Shown: piece by piece, positions 28,242 through 38,000 of the stretch
Numbering within the stretch: position 1 is the stretch's first letter
Layout of the letters: every line of letters begins with the position of its first letter
IMG/VR virus record: IMGVR_UViG_3300034018_000609
Coordinates: 1-52,637 of that record
From: a virus
Length of the DNA: 52,637 nucleotides
Direction: 5' to 3' (one strand)
The notes under the pieces: generated by a model
What the model was told of the DNA's origin: nothing
What the model saw: only the letters and a program-made list of their open reading frames with translations
Database searches by the model: none
Program-made: the position numbers and the translations under genes

Positions 28242-28919
28242 TTACTCTACCTCCACATTAATGTTTGTAATCCAACGATAGCCAACTTCTCTACCCTTTG
28301 ATTTTCCAATATTTGATCCTGCCCTTAAATTCTTTTTGTATACTTGTGGATTGCTTAAATGATCATAAATTCCAGAAGCCCTTAAGAATGTTTGTTTAAA
28401 ATAATAATTCATAAAGTTATCAAATGTTTTTTCATAGGAACCTTGAACCCAGTCTCCTCCAGGATTTGAAACATTGACTGGATTTTTTGTAAAAATTTGT
28501 TCTCCACCAACATTAAAAGAAAGTACAGAAGCGTTTCTCGGTTTAATCACAACTGGTTGACCATACTCCATAATTCTTGCCTTGTTGTAGAACGGAACCA
28601 AAGAACCTTGCTTAATTGATGTTGATTGTTTGAAATCAGACTTAATAGACAATCCAAGATTGCTTACGGTATGTGTAACTTCAAAAAGTCTTTTAGACGC
28701 CATTCCAACCTTGCCCCATTCATAAACGTGGTGCATAGACATTGGATCCATTTTTGCATTTGCATCAACAAACATCTTTAATGCTTCTACTGTGTCTTTT
28801 CCTAAGTTATTTAAAAATACCGTTTTTCCTTTTTGTGCCCCTTCAAAAAATCCGAAAGAGTAATTAACAATATTATTCATCTTTTTCATAAATTTTTTAT
28901 CATCAAATTTAACTTGCAT
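28242..28919 (-). CDS. Neck protein, HK97 gp10-like
   Basis: A 225-residue protein. The helical N-terminus (KKFMKKMNNIVNYSFG ... DTVEALKMFVDANAKM) followed by a strand-rich part with RIMEYGQPVVIKP matches the layout of HK97 gp10-like neck proteins, in which 'E-x-G' follows the long helix. The ATG overlaps the stop of the previous gene (TAATG). It probably joins the stopper ring to the tail terminator. Family call is by layout and position. Confidence 0.68.
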   Translation of the reverse strand: MQVKFDDKKFMKKMNNIVNYSFGFFEGAQKGKTVFLNNLGKDTVEALKMFVDANAKMDPMSMHHVYEWGKVGMASKRLFEVTHTVSNLGLSIKSDFKQSTSIKQGSLVPFYNKARIMEYGQPVVIKPRNASVLSFNVGGEQIFTKNPVNVSNPGGDWVQGSYEKTFDNFMNYYFKQTFLRASGIYDHLSNPQVYKKNLRAGSNIGKSKGREVGYRWITNINVEVE

Positions 28920-29365
28920 TAGTCAGCCCCACTTTGATTTTCTGTTCTTCGTAAAACAACCTTATAATAATCTATTGTACCGAAAGGGTTTACAACTGGA
29001 TCGTAGGTGGCAATTTCATAGATTGTGCCTTTTCCAGAACGTTCTCCAGAAGTTTCTTGATATATAAGTTCATCCATACTGTTTCTTATGTTTGTAATAA
29101 TAATGTTTGTAATTGAGTTATTATCTTTATTTGTTGATTTACGAATGTCATTTTTAATTCTTCCAATAAGCATGTTTTCATTTTTTGTAAAAACCTTTGC
29201 CTTAATATCTTCTGCTAATGCAGTTCCGCCTGGAGTAAAATTAACAATAACGCTTTTGTCAAAAATCCAATTCTTTAAACCAGAGCCATACATATCACGC
29301 TCAATAGTTGGATAGTATATATCTGCAATCATTGGATACAAAAAGTCTGTTGCTCCGCATGACAT
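28919..29365 (-). CDS. Head-tail stopper-like neck protein
   Basis: A 148-residue protein with strand-rich segments (ADIYYPTIERDMYGSG, SVIVNFTPGG, TIYEIATYDPV, DYYKVVLRR) consistent with a head completion or stopper fold. It starts with TAATG coupling to the adaptor gene and ends overlapping the gp10-like gene by one base. The role is inferred from gene order (portal, capsid, adaptor, stopper, gp10-like, terminator). Confidence 0.63.
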   Translation of the reverse strand: MSCGATDFLYPMIADIYYPTIERDMYGSGLKNWIFDKSVIVNFTPGGTALAEDIKAKVFTKNENMLIGRIKNDIRKSTNKDNNSITNIIITNIRNSMDELIYQETSGERSGKGTIYEIATYDPVVNPFGTIDYYKVVLRRTENQSGAD

Positions 29366-30291
29366 TACAAGACTCCGATTTTAACTCTGGAATCTGCTAT
29401 ATACTTTGAAAGGATTTTATCAACTAAAAGATTTCCAGTACCATTTAATATTGATTTATCAAATTGAAGTCTAAATTGGTCTGTATTGTAACTAGTTACG
29501 TATCTCTTATAGTAATCAAGTTTGCCACAACGAATGTCATCTATTAACATTAATGTTGCTTCTTTAATGTCAAGAGGAACTACTTTAAATCCCGTTTCTA
29601 AAACAAAAGTAAAATCTGATTGGTTGTCAAAAGAGTTGCCGTAGCCGATTGGTCCAAGCCAGTCTGACTGGGCAGTTGGTAAAAACAAAGGAGCCTGCTC
29701 TGATCTGTTATATTCTTCTCCTGGCAAATCTTTAATAACCGCAGTTCCATTATCACTTAACTTAAAGGTAATTCCAAAAATTGCTGGGGTTGCTAGACTG
29801 CTGTCATAGTGAAGAATGTTGTCTTGATATACTTTTAAAACTTTATGACTTTTATAGTTAATTGGTGCATAGTCAGTTCCAAGTCCTACATACTCAATTA
29901 TTTTCTTTTTATAATAAAATCCCTCTTCAAGAACTGCGTCAATAATAGATCTTGCTAAAAATTCTTGTTTTTTATATTCTGCAATTTCAGTTGCTGTAGT
30001 TGCTAAATCATTTGGATCAGCATATGGTCTATAAATTTCAAGGCTATCTTGAACAACAATGTCTGCGCCTGCTCCACTTTCGGCTTCATAGATTGTAAGG
30101 GTATAAGATCCATCATATTTTACGTAGTCGTCATCTAAAACATAAGATATTTTTTTGTTGGCATTTGAGGTAACTTCTTCTTCAATTTCTGTAAAGTCTG
30201 GGCTTTCAATAACTAATAAATAATCAGCATAGGCACTTGGAACATCATAGGTAATAGTGATTGGGTATGGCGGAAGTCTCAGTACTTGCAT
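29365..30291 (-). CDS. Head-tail adaptor-like protein
   Basis: A 308-residue protein. The first 95 residues are an Ig-like beta region (PITITYDVPSAYADYLLVIE, YTLTIYEAESG). The remainder contains helices (EFLARSIIDAVLEEG, LDIKEATLMLIDDIRCG) like those of head-tail adaptors that dock under the portal. The start overlaps the previous small gene by one base. The N-terminal Ig-like part is larger than in minimal adaptors and may decorate the neck. Confidence 0.65.
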   Translation of the reverse strand: MQVLRLPPYPITITYDVPSAYADYLLVIESPDFTEIEEEVTSNANKKISYVLDDDYVKYDGSYTLTIYEAESGAGADIVVQDSLEIYRPYADPNDLATTATEIAEYKKQEFLARSIIDAVLEEGFYYKKKIIEYVGLGTDYAPINYKSHKVLKVYQDNILHYDSSLATPAIFGITFKLSDNGTAVIKDLPGEEYNRSEQAPLFLPTAQSDWLGPIGYGNSFDNQSDFTFVLETGFKVVPLDIKEATLMLIDDIRCGKLDYYKRYVTSYNTDQFRLQFDKSILNGTGNLLVDKILSKYIADSRVKIGVL

Positions 30292-30515
30292 TATTTAATA
30301 CCATAGTGCTTTGCAAGTTCTAAAGCGCTGGCCTCTCTAACTGATTTGTGTTGTAAGTATATATCAACAAACTCTGTTTTAACAATATTATAGCCTTGAT
30401 CTATGTGTCCATACTTATCAAAATAAAGGTTTTTATCAGAGTAGATTACTGCCTGACTGTTTTGTTCTTTTACTTCAACAATCTTTTCTTGAGTTGTTTT
30501 CTTTACAGTTGACAT
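30291..30515 (-). CDS. Small head/neck protein, unknown function
   Basis: A 74-residue protein after the major capsid gene. The N-terminus is charged (TVKKTTQEKIVEVKEQ). The C-terminus has a short helix (ASALELAKHYGI). It has its own promoter (TGATATAAT at 30533) and AAGGAG, and is coupled by TAATG to the adaptor gene. No family is recognised. Confidence 0.68.
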   Translation of the reverse strand: MSTVKKTTQEKIVEVKEQNSQAVIYSDKNLYFDKYGHIDQGYNIVKTEFVDIYLQHKSVREASALELAKHYGIK

Positions 30516-30532
30516 TTTACTCCTTTGTTATT

Positions 30533-30541
30533 ATTATATCA
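30533..30541 (-). promoter_or_regulatory. Extended -10 promoter for the neck operon
   Basis: TGATATAAT on the minus strand, 17 bases before the ATG at 30515 with AAGGAG in between. It lies immediately after the capsid terminator and would drive the chain of overlapping neck genes. Confidence 0.68.
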
Positions 30542-30554
30542 GATTTAATTAAAA

Positions 30555-30580
30555 AGGGCAGAGAACGAATCCCCTGCCCT
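30555..30580 (-). terminator. Intrinsic terminator after the major capsid protein
   Basis: A 7-bp GC-rich stem (AGGGCAG paired with CTGCCCT) followed on the minus strand by TTTTTAATT, 17 bases past the capsid stop. Confidence 0.85.
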
Positions 30581-30597
30581 AGATAATTGCTTAATGA

Positions 30598-31710
30598 TTA
30601 GGAAGCAGCAATGTCCTTGTAGGCAATTGCATCTTCTTCTTCAATTTGAACACCAAAACGTACGAATACGGTGTATTCAATTGTATCTTTCTTTGGAACA
30701 TATTGACGATTGACGGTAATATCCCGTTGGAATCCCCAAATACGGTTCTGTGGGAAAGTGAGATCGACATAATCTGCTGGGTAGTAAGGAACTTCCATTA
30801 CGTCAACGCCAAGTACACGAGTGGTACGGGCTCCTCCGAATGTTTGTCCTACGCCATCAAGATAGTCTTGACGATTTGCTTGTGTGCTACCGTTACGGCT
30901 TGAGAAAGCCTCAGAAATAGCATCTGCAAGAGTACCGTTGTTACGTACGATGCTTTGGAAAACATCTGTACCTGCATAGAACTTAAGATTGTTCTTAAGT
31001 GCACGATACTTACGTGGCATTGCATTGATAATGCCTTGCATAACTGGAGTTGTCCAGTTATCGCTTGTAACTGCTGGAAGAACTGAATCGTGTGCATCTC
31101 CATTAGTTGTAGTTTTCTTAACAAAGCCTTCCATAATAGAAAGGAATGATCCTGTTGAACCATCTCCGTTAATAGCCAAGTCTTCGATATCATTACCGAA
31201 TGCGTTGGTCATCAAACGAACAAGATGATCTTCAAGAGCAGCCCCTTCAATATTATCTTCTAGACCTTCTGATGTAACTTCCCAATCAAGACGAATCTTT
31301 TTGGTTGTCAATTCTACTTTAGAAAAAGTAGCACCAGCGTTTGTATATGCACCACTGCCTTGAGCAGCAGCACGAATTACACGCTCACCAACGTTAACTT
31401 TTTCAAGTTCCATTGTATTTGCTCGCATTGTAACTCTACGTCCGTCTTTTGCAAGAACAGTTGCATCCCAAACATAGTCAATAAATTGACGAGCCTGTTC
31501 AGGTCGTAGAATTCCACTACCTGCTGCACCCGAAGGATTTACAGCGTTTGGTCCGGATGTGATTCCAGAAAGAGCCGTAGGAATATTTCCTAAGATTCCT
31601 GATGCTGGAGTTGATACTCCACCAATTCCACCGGAGGCAAATCCACCCTCAGCGTTATAAGCGCCTGGTACGGAAACTCCTGGTTGATTTTTAATGATTT
31701 CTTCTGACAT
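30598..31710 (-). CDS. Major capsid protein (HK97 fold)
   Basis: A 370-residue capsid protein located after the protease and before the neck genes. The N-terminal 75 residues are Gly/Ala/Pro-rich and probably flexible. From about residue 80 the protein has features of HK97-type capsids: FIDYVWDATVLAKDGRRVTMRANTMELEKV, the spine-helix region GAALEDHLVRLMTNAFG, and a C-terminal domain ending GVQIEEEDAIAYKDI. The ATG at 31710 with GGAGGTGA eight bases upstream is chosen over an in-frame TTG five codons upstream that lies within that ribosome site. A strong terminator follows. The call rests on gene order and sequence pattern. Confidence 0.9.
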   Translation of the reverse strand: MSEEIIKNQPGVSVPGAYNAEGGFASGGIGGVSTPASGILGNIPTALSGITSGPNAVNPSGAAGSGILRPEQARQFIDYVWDATVLAKDGRRVTMRANTMELEKVNVGERVIRAAAQGSGAYTNAGATFSKVELTTKKIRLDWEVTSEGLEDNIEGAALEDHLVRLMTNAFGNDIEDLAINGDGSTGSFLSIMEGFVKKTTTNGDAHDSVLPAVTSDNWTTPVMQGIINAMPRKYRALKNNLKFYAGTDVFQSIVRNNGTLADAISEAFSSRNGSTQANRQDYLDGVGQTFGGARTTRVLGVDVMEVPYYPADYVDLTFPQNRIWGFQRDITVNRQYVPKKDTIEYTVFVRFGVQIEEEDAIAYKDIAAS

Positions 31711-31733
31711 ATTGTTCACCTCCAAGTGAATTT

Positions 31734-32270
31734 CTACTTAAACAGGTCGGAGTCTGTGAGGAACCGTCCGCCCCATATTGATTTTTGAACCATCTCTGGT
31801 TCCTGAACAATCTCACCGAGATCGCCAGACTTGCGGAAAGCGGTGTCTTGCTCTACAGCATCCACTCTCTTTCCAAATTCATTGTAAGAATCCTTAACTT
31901 CTTTAACCTCACCGGAAATGTTTTGGATTGACTTACTTAGATCAGCAATTTGAGCCTGTAGGCTTAATACAGTCTCTTCATTTAATGATTTAACCATTGC
32001 TGTTAGATCGCCAAAGGCATTAGCAAGAGTATTCTTGATTTCAGCAATTGCTTCAACTGCAGTGTCATCAGATTTAGCGATCTCTTCTGTTTTTTCAACA
32101 GTCTCGACAACTTCTTCTGATTTAACAATCTCAGTTTCAACAACTGCCTCATTTGTTTCAACTGCAACAGTTTCTGCAACTTCAGCATTTACGCTTTTAG
32201 TTACAACTGTCTCAGTTGCCTCTGGTACGACCTCAACATTATCAACAACGTTTGTTGTCTCTTCTGTCAT
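31734..32270 (-). CDS. Nested in-frame scaffold protein (internal start in the protease gene)
   Basis: ATG at 32268-32270 (residue 255 of the protease) is preceded at 8 bases by AAAAGGAGG, the best Shine-Dalgarno sequence in the region, within the codons for KMQKEV. Translation from it gives a 178-residue acidic coiled-coil protein without the protease domain. This is the arrangement of phage lambda C (protease) and Nu3 (scaffold), where the scaffold is made in excess from an internal start. The sequence feature is directly visible; production of the separate protein is inferred. Confidence 0.72.
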   Translation of the reverse strand: MTEETTNVVDNVEVVPEATETVVTKSVNAEVAETVAVETNEAVVETEIVKSEEVVETVEKTEEIAKSDDTAVEAIAEIKNTLANAFGDLTAMVKSLNEETVLSLQAQIADLSKSIQNISGEVKEVKDSYNEFGKRVDAVEQDTAFRKSGDLGEIVQEPEMVQKSIWGGRFLTDSDLFK

Positions 32271-33032
32271 AGGACTTACCTCCTTTTGCATCTTAATTGC
32301 ACTAATGCCTTTTGCACTATCAACTAAGAACTTTATCATTTTATCTTTGTCTGTATCAGACTTTTCAACAAAACCTATATTTTTCATCTGACTTCCACTT
32401 GTAGGACTTAATTCAAAATCATTATCTGAAATCATAATTAGTCCAGATTCTTTATCCCAAAAAACATTTTCTACGGCTAAATCGGCAATATCGCCTTTCA
32501 TAATGTTTACGCCGTCAACTTTTTCAATTGATACAACACTAGCAAATTGATTTGCTGGACTATCGACAAGGGATAGTTCAAATAAATCATAATCTTTAAT
32601 AATTCTAATTGGGCGATCTACCTTTTCATCATATCCATCATCCCATTTATTCATAATTCCACCGATTGAAAATCCAGAAAGGGTGCCATCTAAAACCTTT
32701 TCCCAAGTGTTTTGCGCTCCTTTTGAAACGTAAGCAGAAACAAAAACTCCTGAGTAAAACTTTTTTGAGTCGGCATCAAAGTACTTATCTTCTTTAAATG
32801 AAACCATCTTGCCAACTGCAGATGGTTGATGCATTTCTCTTATATTTCCTTTAAAAGCAGCAAATGCTTTTATGCTTGCATCGCTTGTTACAATGTCATT
32901 TTGTTTGTCTAAATTATCAAGAGTTGCAAATCCCGAAACAATTCTGCGCTCTTGATCAATCTTTGAGATTGGCATAGACAATCTAAGATTGTTGCCATCC
33001 GATTTCCAATGCGCTTTATTAATGATATCCAT
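31734..33032 (-). CDS. Prohead maturation protease fused to scaffold-like domain
   Basis: A 432-residue protein. Residues 28-205 look like an XkdF/HK97-type prohead serine protease: GFATLDNLDKQNDIV, REMHQPSAVGK with candidate catalytic His68, FSGVFVSAYV-like strand and LSGFSIGG with Ser119/Ser122, then DLFELSLVDSPANQ. Residues about 255-400 are acidic, Val/Glu/Thr-rich and then coiled-coil (LQAQIADLSKSIQNISG), as expected of an internal scaffold. The start at 33032 is 9 bases after TATAAT with AAGGAT between. A second strong start inside the gene (ATG at 32270) would make the scaffold part alone. Confidence 0.88.
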   Translation of the reverse strand: MDIINKAHWKSDGNNLRLSMPISKIDQERRIVSGFATLDNLDKQNDIVTSDASIKAFAAFKGNIREMHQPSAVGKMVSFKEDKYFDADSKKFYSGVFVSAYVSKGAQNTWEKVLDGTLSGFSIGGIMNKWDDGYDEKVDRPIRIIKDYDLFELSLVDSPANQFASVVSIEKVDGVNIMKGDIADLAVENVFWDKESGLIMISDNDFELSPTSGSQMKNIGFVEKSDTDKDKMIKFLVDSAKGISAIKMQKEVSPMTEETTNVVDNVEVVPEATETVVTKSVNAEVAETVAVETNEAVVETEIVKSEEVVETVEKTEEIAKSDDTAVEAIAEIKNTLANAFGDLTAMVKSLNEETVLSLQAQIADLSKSIQNISGEVKEVKDSYNEFGKRVDAVEQDTAFRKSGDLGEIVQEPEMVQKSIWGGRFLTDSDLFK

Positions 33033-33041
33033 ATCCTTACT

Positions 33042-33050
33042 ATTATACCA
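33042..33050 (-). promoter_or_regulatory. Extended -10 promoter of the protease-scaffold-capsid unit
   Basis: TGGTATAAT on the minus strand; the hexamer ends 9 bases before the ATG at 33032, predicting an mRNA with almost no leader. The following capsid gene has no separate promoter that I can see. Confidence 0.68.
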
Positions 33051-33069
33051 ACTATTTTAATACTTTTTA

Positions 33070-34677
33070 TTAATTAGAAGATCTGCCTTCGCCTTGTGCA
33101 TTTCTTCCAGAAATTGTGGATGGGCTATCAGAATTATTGTTTGCTCTTTGTGAATCTCTTTCTCTATTCCCTGCTAAGTTTGCTCTAGCATCTGTTTCTT
33201 GTCTTGGACTCATTTCAAATGGGATATCTCCATCTTTAATTTGTGGCAATCCAAGTTTCTCTCTTGCTTCATTTGGCATCATTACTTGGGTTTTAACATA
33301 CCGTTCAAGAATTTGAGACTGAGCAATTTCATCGGTAAGCGTAAGTTCGTTAAATTTAAGTTCAAGAATGTCGGTTTTTTCACGAACAATTTTGCTAATT
33401 AGTTTTGATATTTCGTTCTGTGCTGGACGAGAAACCTGTTCTTTAAATGTACGATCTTGTGCCAGTGCGTTAGCAATTGACCCAGAATCTCCCCCACCTA
33501 ATTTAGACAATGGCACTTGATGGGCTACTAAAATATCATTTCTATTTTGAAGTCTGTATTCTTTAAAAGATCCTTCTTGAACGCCATTTTCAATTGGCTT
33601 CATGTCAAACTCAACCTTACTATTTTCAGTATCTCCTGGAAGCGGAATATACAAAGTTCTGTGAGACTGACCCTTTAATCCAGTTTGTAAAAATCTAAAC
33701 ATTTTGTCTTCTGCATCTGCACTTAACTTAGCACCTTTAAGTGTAATGATGTATCTTGGCACTGCCTTGTTTTCAAAATAATCAATATTGTAGTTTGATG
33801 CAAGTTGATCACCAATAAGTGAAGAGAGGGCTGAAATAATATCTGGAACTCCATAATAAGTATTTAATGGAGAGTATTGTTTAAAATGAATAACCTCATT
33901 TGGTCTCGTATCTGTTGTTACAGGATTTTGATTCTTTGCCCCAAAATTTCTAAAGTATGTAACTGATGGCTGAATAATCTGAACATATCCGTCATTTAAT
34001 CTGCGAACACGCATTGTTGTTGATGGAATATGACCAATGTAACCAATCTCTCCTGTTACTTTACGACCAATTTCCATGTATCCATTTCCAGTTGCCTGTA
34101 CATCTACATAAATTTTTTCCATAATTTTTGTAAAACTGTCGTCATCGTTAAGGTTTTCTAACCAATCACGCATTTCAATTTTTGCTCTTTCAATTCTTTT
34201 ACGAGCACGACCAAGAGAATTTTCATCTTCAACATTTTCAAGTTTTAGCATGGTACGTGAAGAAACAACAAAATCATAACCAAGACCAACAACATTCTCT
34301 ACTTTAGCGTCAATCGCAGCATGGTTTGCAAAAGATGTATCGTAAAAGTTTGCCAATTCATAAAGGTTGTAAGGAGGTGTAATTACATCAAAAAGTCCAT
34401 AACCATTTCTAACTGCTGTTCCTGGATTTATGGCTTTTGATTTTGTATTATCTGTACCAGACTGAACTGCATTTGCGCTATCTAAATATGCGGAAGTTGG
34501 ATCTACTGCCTTGCCAAGAGTACGAGCAGTGCGCCTTTTAAAATTTTGATCAAGATTGTTTAAATTTTTAATAAAATCCCAGTTTTTATTAAAAGGATCG
34601 TTCTTTTTAAATTCATCCTCTTTGTCTGCAAGATTATCAATACTTGCTCCAAGATAGTACTCTTCTTCATCAATCAT
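33070..34677 (-). CDS. Portal protein
   Basis: A 535-residue portal of the PBSX/HK97 type, the dodecameric channel for DNA packaging. Pattern features: PYNLYELANFYDTSFANHAAIDAKVENVVGLGY near residues 100-130, YMEIGR, EVIHFKQYSPLNTYYGVPDI near 260, and QTGLKGQSHRTLYIPLPG; the C-terminus is disordered and Ser/Asn-rich. The ATG at 34677 is preferred over the ATG three codons upstream (34686), because the AAAGGAG site lies one base from the latter and ten from the former. The gene overlaps the end of the preceding small gene by 8 bases. No terminase gene is found next to it in this window. Confidence 0.9.
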   Translation of the reverse strand: MIDEEEYYLGASIDNLADKEDEFKKNDPFNKNWDFIKNLNNLDQNFKRRTARTLGKAVDPTSAYLDSANAVQSGTDNTKSKAINPGTAVRNGYGLFDVITPPYNLYELANFYDTSFANHAAIDAKVENVVGLGYDFVVSSRTMLKLENVEDENSLGRARKRIERAKIEMRDWLENLNDDDSFTKIMEKIYVDVQATGNGYMEIGRKVTGEIGYIGHIPSTTMRVRRLNDGYVQIIQPSVTYFRNFGAKNQNPVTTDTRPNEVIHFKQYSPLNTYYGVPDIISALSSLIGDQLASNYNIDYFENKAVPRYIITLKGAKLSADAEDKMFRFLQTGLKGQSHRTLYIPLPGDTENSKVEFDMKPIENGVQEGSFKEYRLQNRNDILVAHQVPLSKLGGGDSGSIANALAQDRTFKEQVSRPAQNEISKLISKIVREKTDILELKFNELTLTDEIAQSQILERYVKTQVMMPNEAREKLGLPQIKDGDIPFEMSPRQETDARANLAGNRERDSQRANNNSDSPSTISGRNAQGEGRSSN

Positions 34678-35038
34678 CGGAACCATGCTCCTTTATTGTT
34701 TGCTGTGCTGCATGAACTGCGCCCAAATCATTCATATTAGGAATGAGTCCTTCTTTCATTCTGGCAATCTGCTCAGAGTATTCCATCTCACTTACACGGT
34801 TTACACCAGGATGAAAAACTGGTTTTCCTTCTGGCTGACCCCAATATTCTGCTGCTTTGCGTAATTCCATGATTTTTTCAAGATCACCTTTACGTGCAGG
34901 AATGTTTAAAAGGTTTCCGTGACCATCTCCAAAGACCTTGCCATTAGGTTTTTCCCAGAAATACAAACCCCAGTCATAGTTTTTTTCAATAAGTTTGATC
35001 TTGGACTTACCAACTTCTCCTGGTTTTTTCTCTCTCAT
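34670..35038 (-). CDS. Hypothetical protein upstream of portal
   Basis: A 122-residue basic protein, family not recognised. It has an aromatic-rich centre (YDWGLYFWEKPNGKVFGDGHGN) followed by a helical part with EKIMELRKAAEYWGQPEGKPVFHPG. Two ATGs lie two codons apart; the second (35038) is 7 bases downstream of TGGTATACT, fitting a leaderless start, and the first lies one base from it, so the second is chosen. Overlap with the portal gene suggests a head or packaging role, inferred only from place. Confidence 0.72.
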   Translation of the reverse strand: MREKKPGEVGKSKIKLIEKNYDWGLYFWEKPNGKVFGDGHGNLLNIPARKGDLEKIMELRKAAEYWGQPEGKPVFHPGVNRVSEMEYSEQIARMKEGLIPNMNDLGAVHAAQQTIKEHGSDD

Positions 35039-35045
35039 AACCATT

Positions 35046-35054
35046 AGTATACCA
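35046..35054 (-). promoter_or_regulatory. Extended -10 promoter, probably leaderless (portal unit)
   Basis: TGGTATACT on the minus strand; 7 bases separate the hexamer from the ATG at 35038. No Shine-Dalgarno is visible. Confidence 0.65.
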
Positions 35055-35056
35055 TA

Positions 35057-38000
35057 TTATGCTACAGTTGATATAGAACTTTGCCAAGTGGCGTCTTTAA
35101 ATACCTTCAAATAGTCAGTCTCCATATAAATACCTTCATTGTCATCTACAATAATTTTATTTGTGCCAACGTAATTCTTATAAACCTCTGCAGGATTAAC
35201 AATATACCTGCTGTCCCTACTCTTAACTAAAACGTTATCCCAATTTGAATCGTCCCAATAGTTCCAATTTTGATCGTTTATTTCTCCCCACGTTCTAAAC
35301 AAAATCTGTTGTTCAAGTTGTGAATTGGTTCCTTTATAAAAAGATATGTTATTAAAAGTCATTAGATGTTTTAAATTTATTTTTCCATTGTAAGAATTTA
35401 AATTAAGGTTAACTGGAAAAGACATACCTAAAACTGCCCATCTTTGAATTGACATAGTTGGCTCTGCCACATAAAGTCCATCTAAATAATAATACAATTC
35501 TGTAAATGGTAGGCCATCAGATTTTGTTTTAGCAGAAATAGTTGCTCTGTCTGCATTCAACGAGTTGGCTTGAATATAAAATTCTATTGTATCGTTTGCA
35601 TACTCTATTTCAAATATTAAAACTGGATCTTCAGGAAATGCCCATAAATCTGACCTAATAAACATTTGAATAGCACTTAAAGAATACTTAAGGTCTAAGC
35701 CTGGATTAATGTCAATACTGAATCCACGACTTAAATTGTTTAGTCCGTCTCTTAATTCAATCCCGCTTTTTCTTGTAAGATATAAATATGGAACACTCTC
35801 TTTGTCAATAACATATGGATTTACTCCTTTGTAATCAGCAACACCACTTGCCAATTTGTATGGAATTAAATCTATTCCATATCTACTTGTTACTGGATTT
35901 GAATCATTTGCATTTAAACTTTTTGCTGCAAACTCTATTTTTCTTAAAGAAAGTTTATTATGTAATATACCAAACACTTTAAACCTAATGGAGTAAACCA
36001 TTGATATAGTGTTAAAATCAATATTTTTTGATGGATAAATTAAATAATTATCAACAATTTCAAACCTTTCAGTTTGCCAATCCGCTTCAGTATTTAAATT
36101 TAATATTCTTTTTTTAATTGCTGGGTTTGTTGTTGCATAGTCTGAGTCTGTCTGCGTAATGCCTTGAGAAATATCTTGAAAAGTAACATATACTCTTACG
36201 TTTGAATCGTTAGTATTTAATGAATCGGAATTGTCTACCCAATAGGTGTCTCCCTCTTCTTTTACTTCAGATGGTGCTGGATAGTCAATATTAAACTGAA
36301 TAAAATCAATATCTGTTATAGTTTCTTCGTCTTCATCTAAAACATCTTTTGCAAGTACTGATAGTGGAATATAATCTTCCCAATAACCAAAAACTGAAAT
36401 ATCAATAAAAAACTTTCCATAATCTTCAAAAGAAAATAAGGTATAACTAGAAACATGATTAATGGTAGAGTTTGCAAAATTAAAAGTTCCATCATCGTAG
36501 AAGTATGAGTCTAGCGTAAAAGATGTATGCTTATATGTATTAATTCCAACATTATATATATTTCCAGTAAACATATTTTCTTTATTTGGTTGGCTTCCAA
36601 TATATAGTTTTAATGATCCTGGATTTGCAAAAAATTGAGCAAGCCCACCTGTTGTATTGTTTGCAATTAATTTTGAAATTTGAATTCCGGCAGTAAAAGT
36701 TGTAACGGGACAAGTATGCGATCTAATCGTAGTTGAAACTCCAGCATAAGTAAAAACATAATTTAGTAGAGTAGATTCTTTTTTAATGGCAAAACTGTTT
36801 ACTCCGTCTGTTATGTACAAGAACATAGCATTTTGATTTTCTTCTAATTTAAATGTTCCAACAATAGAATCTATAGTGTTTGAAATAAACGAAAGATTTT
36901 CAAAATATATATAAGAATTTGTGTCCCAGGTTCCGGATGGTTTCAAACTAAAAAATTTTGACCCTGTGGTTTGAATCAATTTATTAGCAGCCTCTAGTTC
37001 AGTTATAGTTTTATTTTCAGGTAGAACAAAGTTAGGCAATTGATAGTCTGGGGTTTTAAGTGTTGATATTCCAGGAATCAAATTATCCTCAATTCCAGAA
37101 TCCCAAGACCTTGTAGTTGGATATGTAACGTTATTGCTATATCCTGCAAATGGATAGTCTATTTCTACTGTTGATCCACCATAATAATTATCTATAATTT
37201 CTGGTGTTGTTGGTATACCCTGACCTAAAATATAATGAACTTTTGCTGCATTTGTTGAAATAGAATATGGATATAAAGAAATACAATCAATCTTAATTTG
37301 ATCCACATATGTTTCATATGCATAGAAAGCAATCCAGTCATTACTTTCGGTTGTGTGTATTTCATCATATTGTGAAGGAAGATTCATTAACAATGTATCA
37401 AATATTAATGATCCAACCTCTTCACCATTAACTAAAAGAATTGCCTTATTTTTAATAAGTTTAATATGAATAAGCATTGGTCTATACCATTCGCCAACAA
37501 AATGTGAAATAAAATTTCCATCAATTGCCAAAGTTAAAAAACAATCTTTTACATATAGACCATCTGTTGATCCTATTGGTCCCAAAATTCTTTTTGCATC
37601 TGATGTATTTACATCTGCCTGCAACCAAACCTCTAAAGTATAATCATTGTGTCTACCAGATTCATTTAAAAATCCATAGCCTGGAAAAATAAAAGATGGT
37701 TGAGTATTTGTAATTAAATCTGCTTCATCTACAAAATAATTTATATCTGTCCAAGAGTCTTCTGTATTTTTCCAATAAGACCAACTTTCTTCAGCAACCT
37801 GTTCCCAAGTTCTATAATCAATTATTTCTGAGTGTGGGATTAACTGAACTGCTCTGTCTGATCCATAAACAAGCGGTACACCAAAATTTTTACCAGCCAA
37901 AGAATTGTTGTCAACAACATAATATCCGCTATTTGCATTAAGACCATAAGCATTTGCTTCAACTACTCCATCTAAAGATAAATTAATAGTTGCTGGACTT

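Noticed and set aside
31711-31725. TTG start of the major capsid protein at 31725
   Set aside because: It lies within the Shine-Dalgarno sequence of the ATG at 31710, which is properly spaced.
34678-34686. ATG at 34686 as portal start
   Set aside because: The AAAGGAG site is only one base from it; the next in-frame ATG at 34677 is spaced better.
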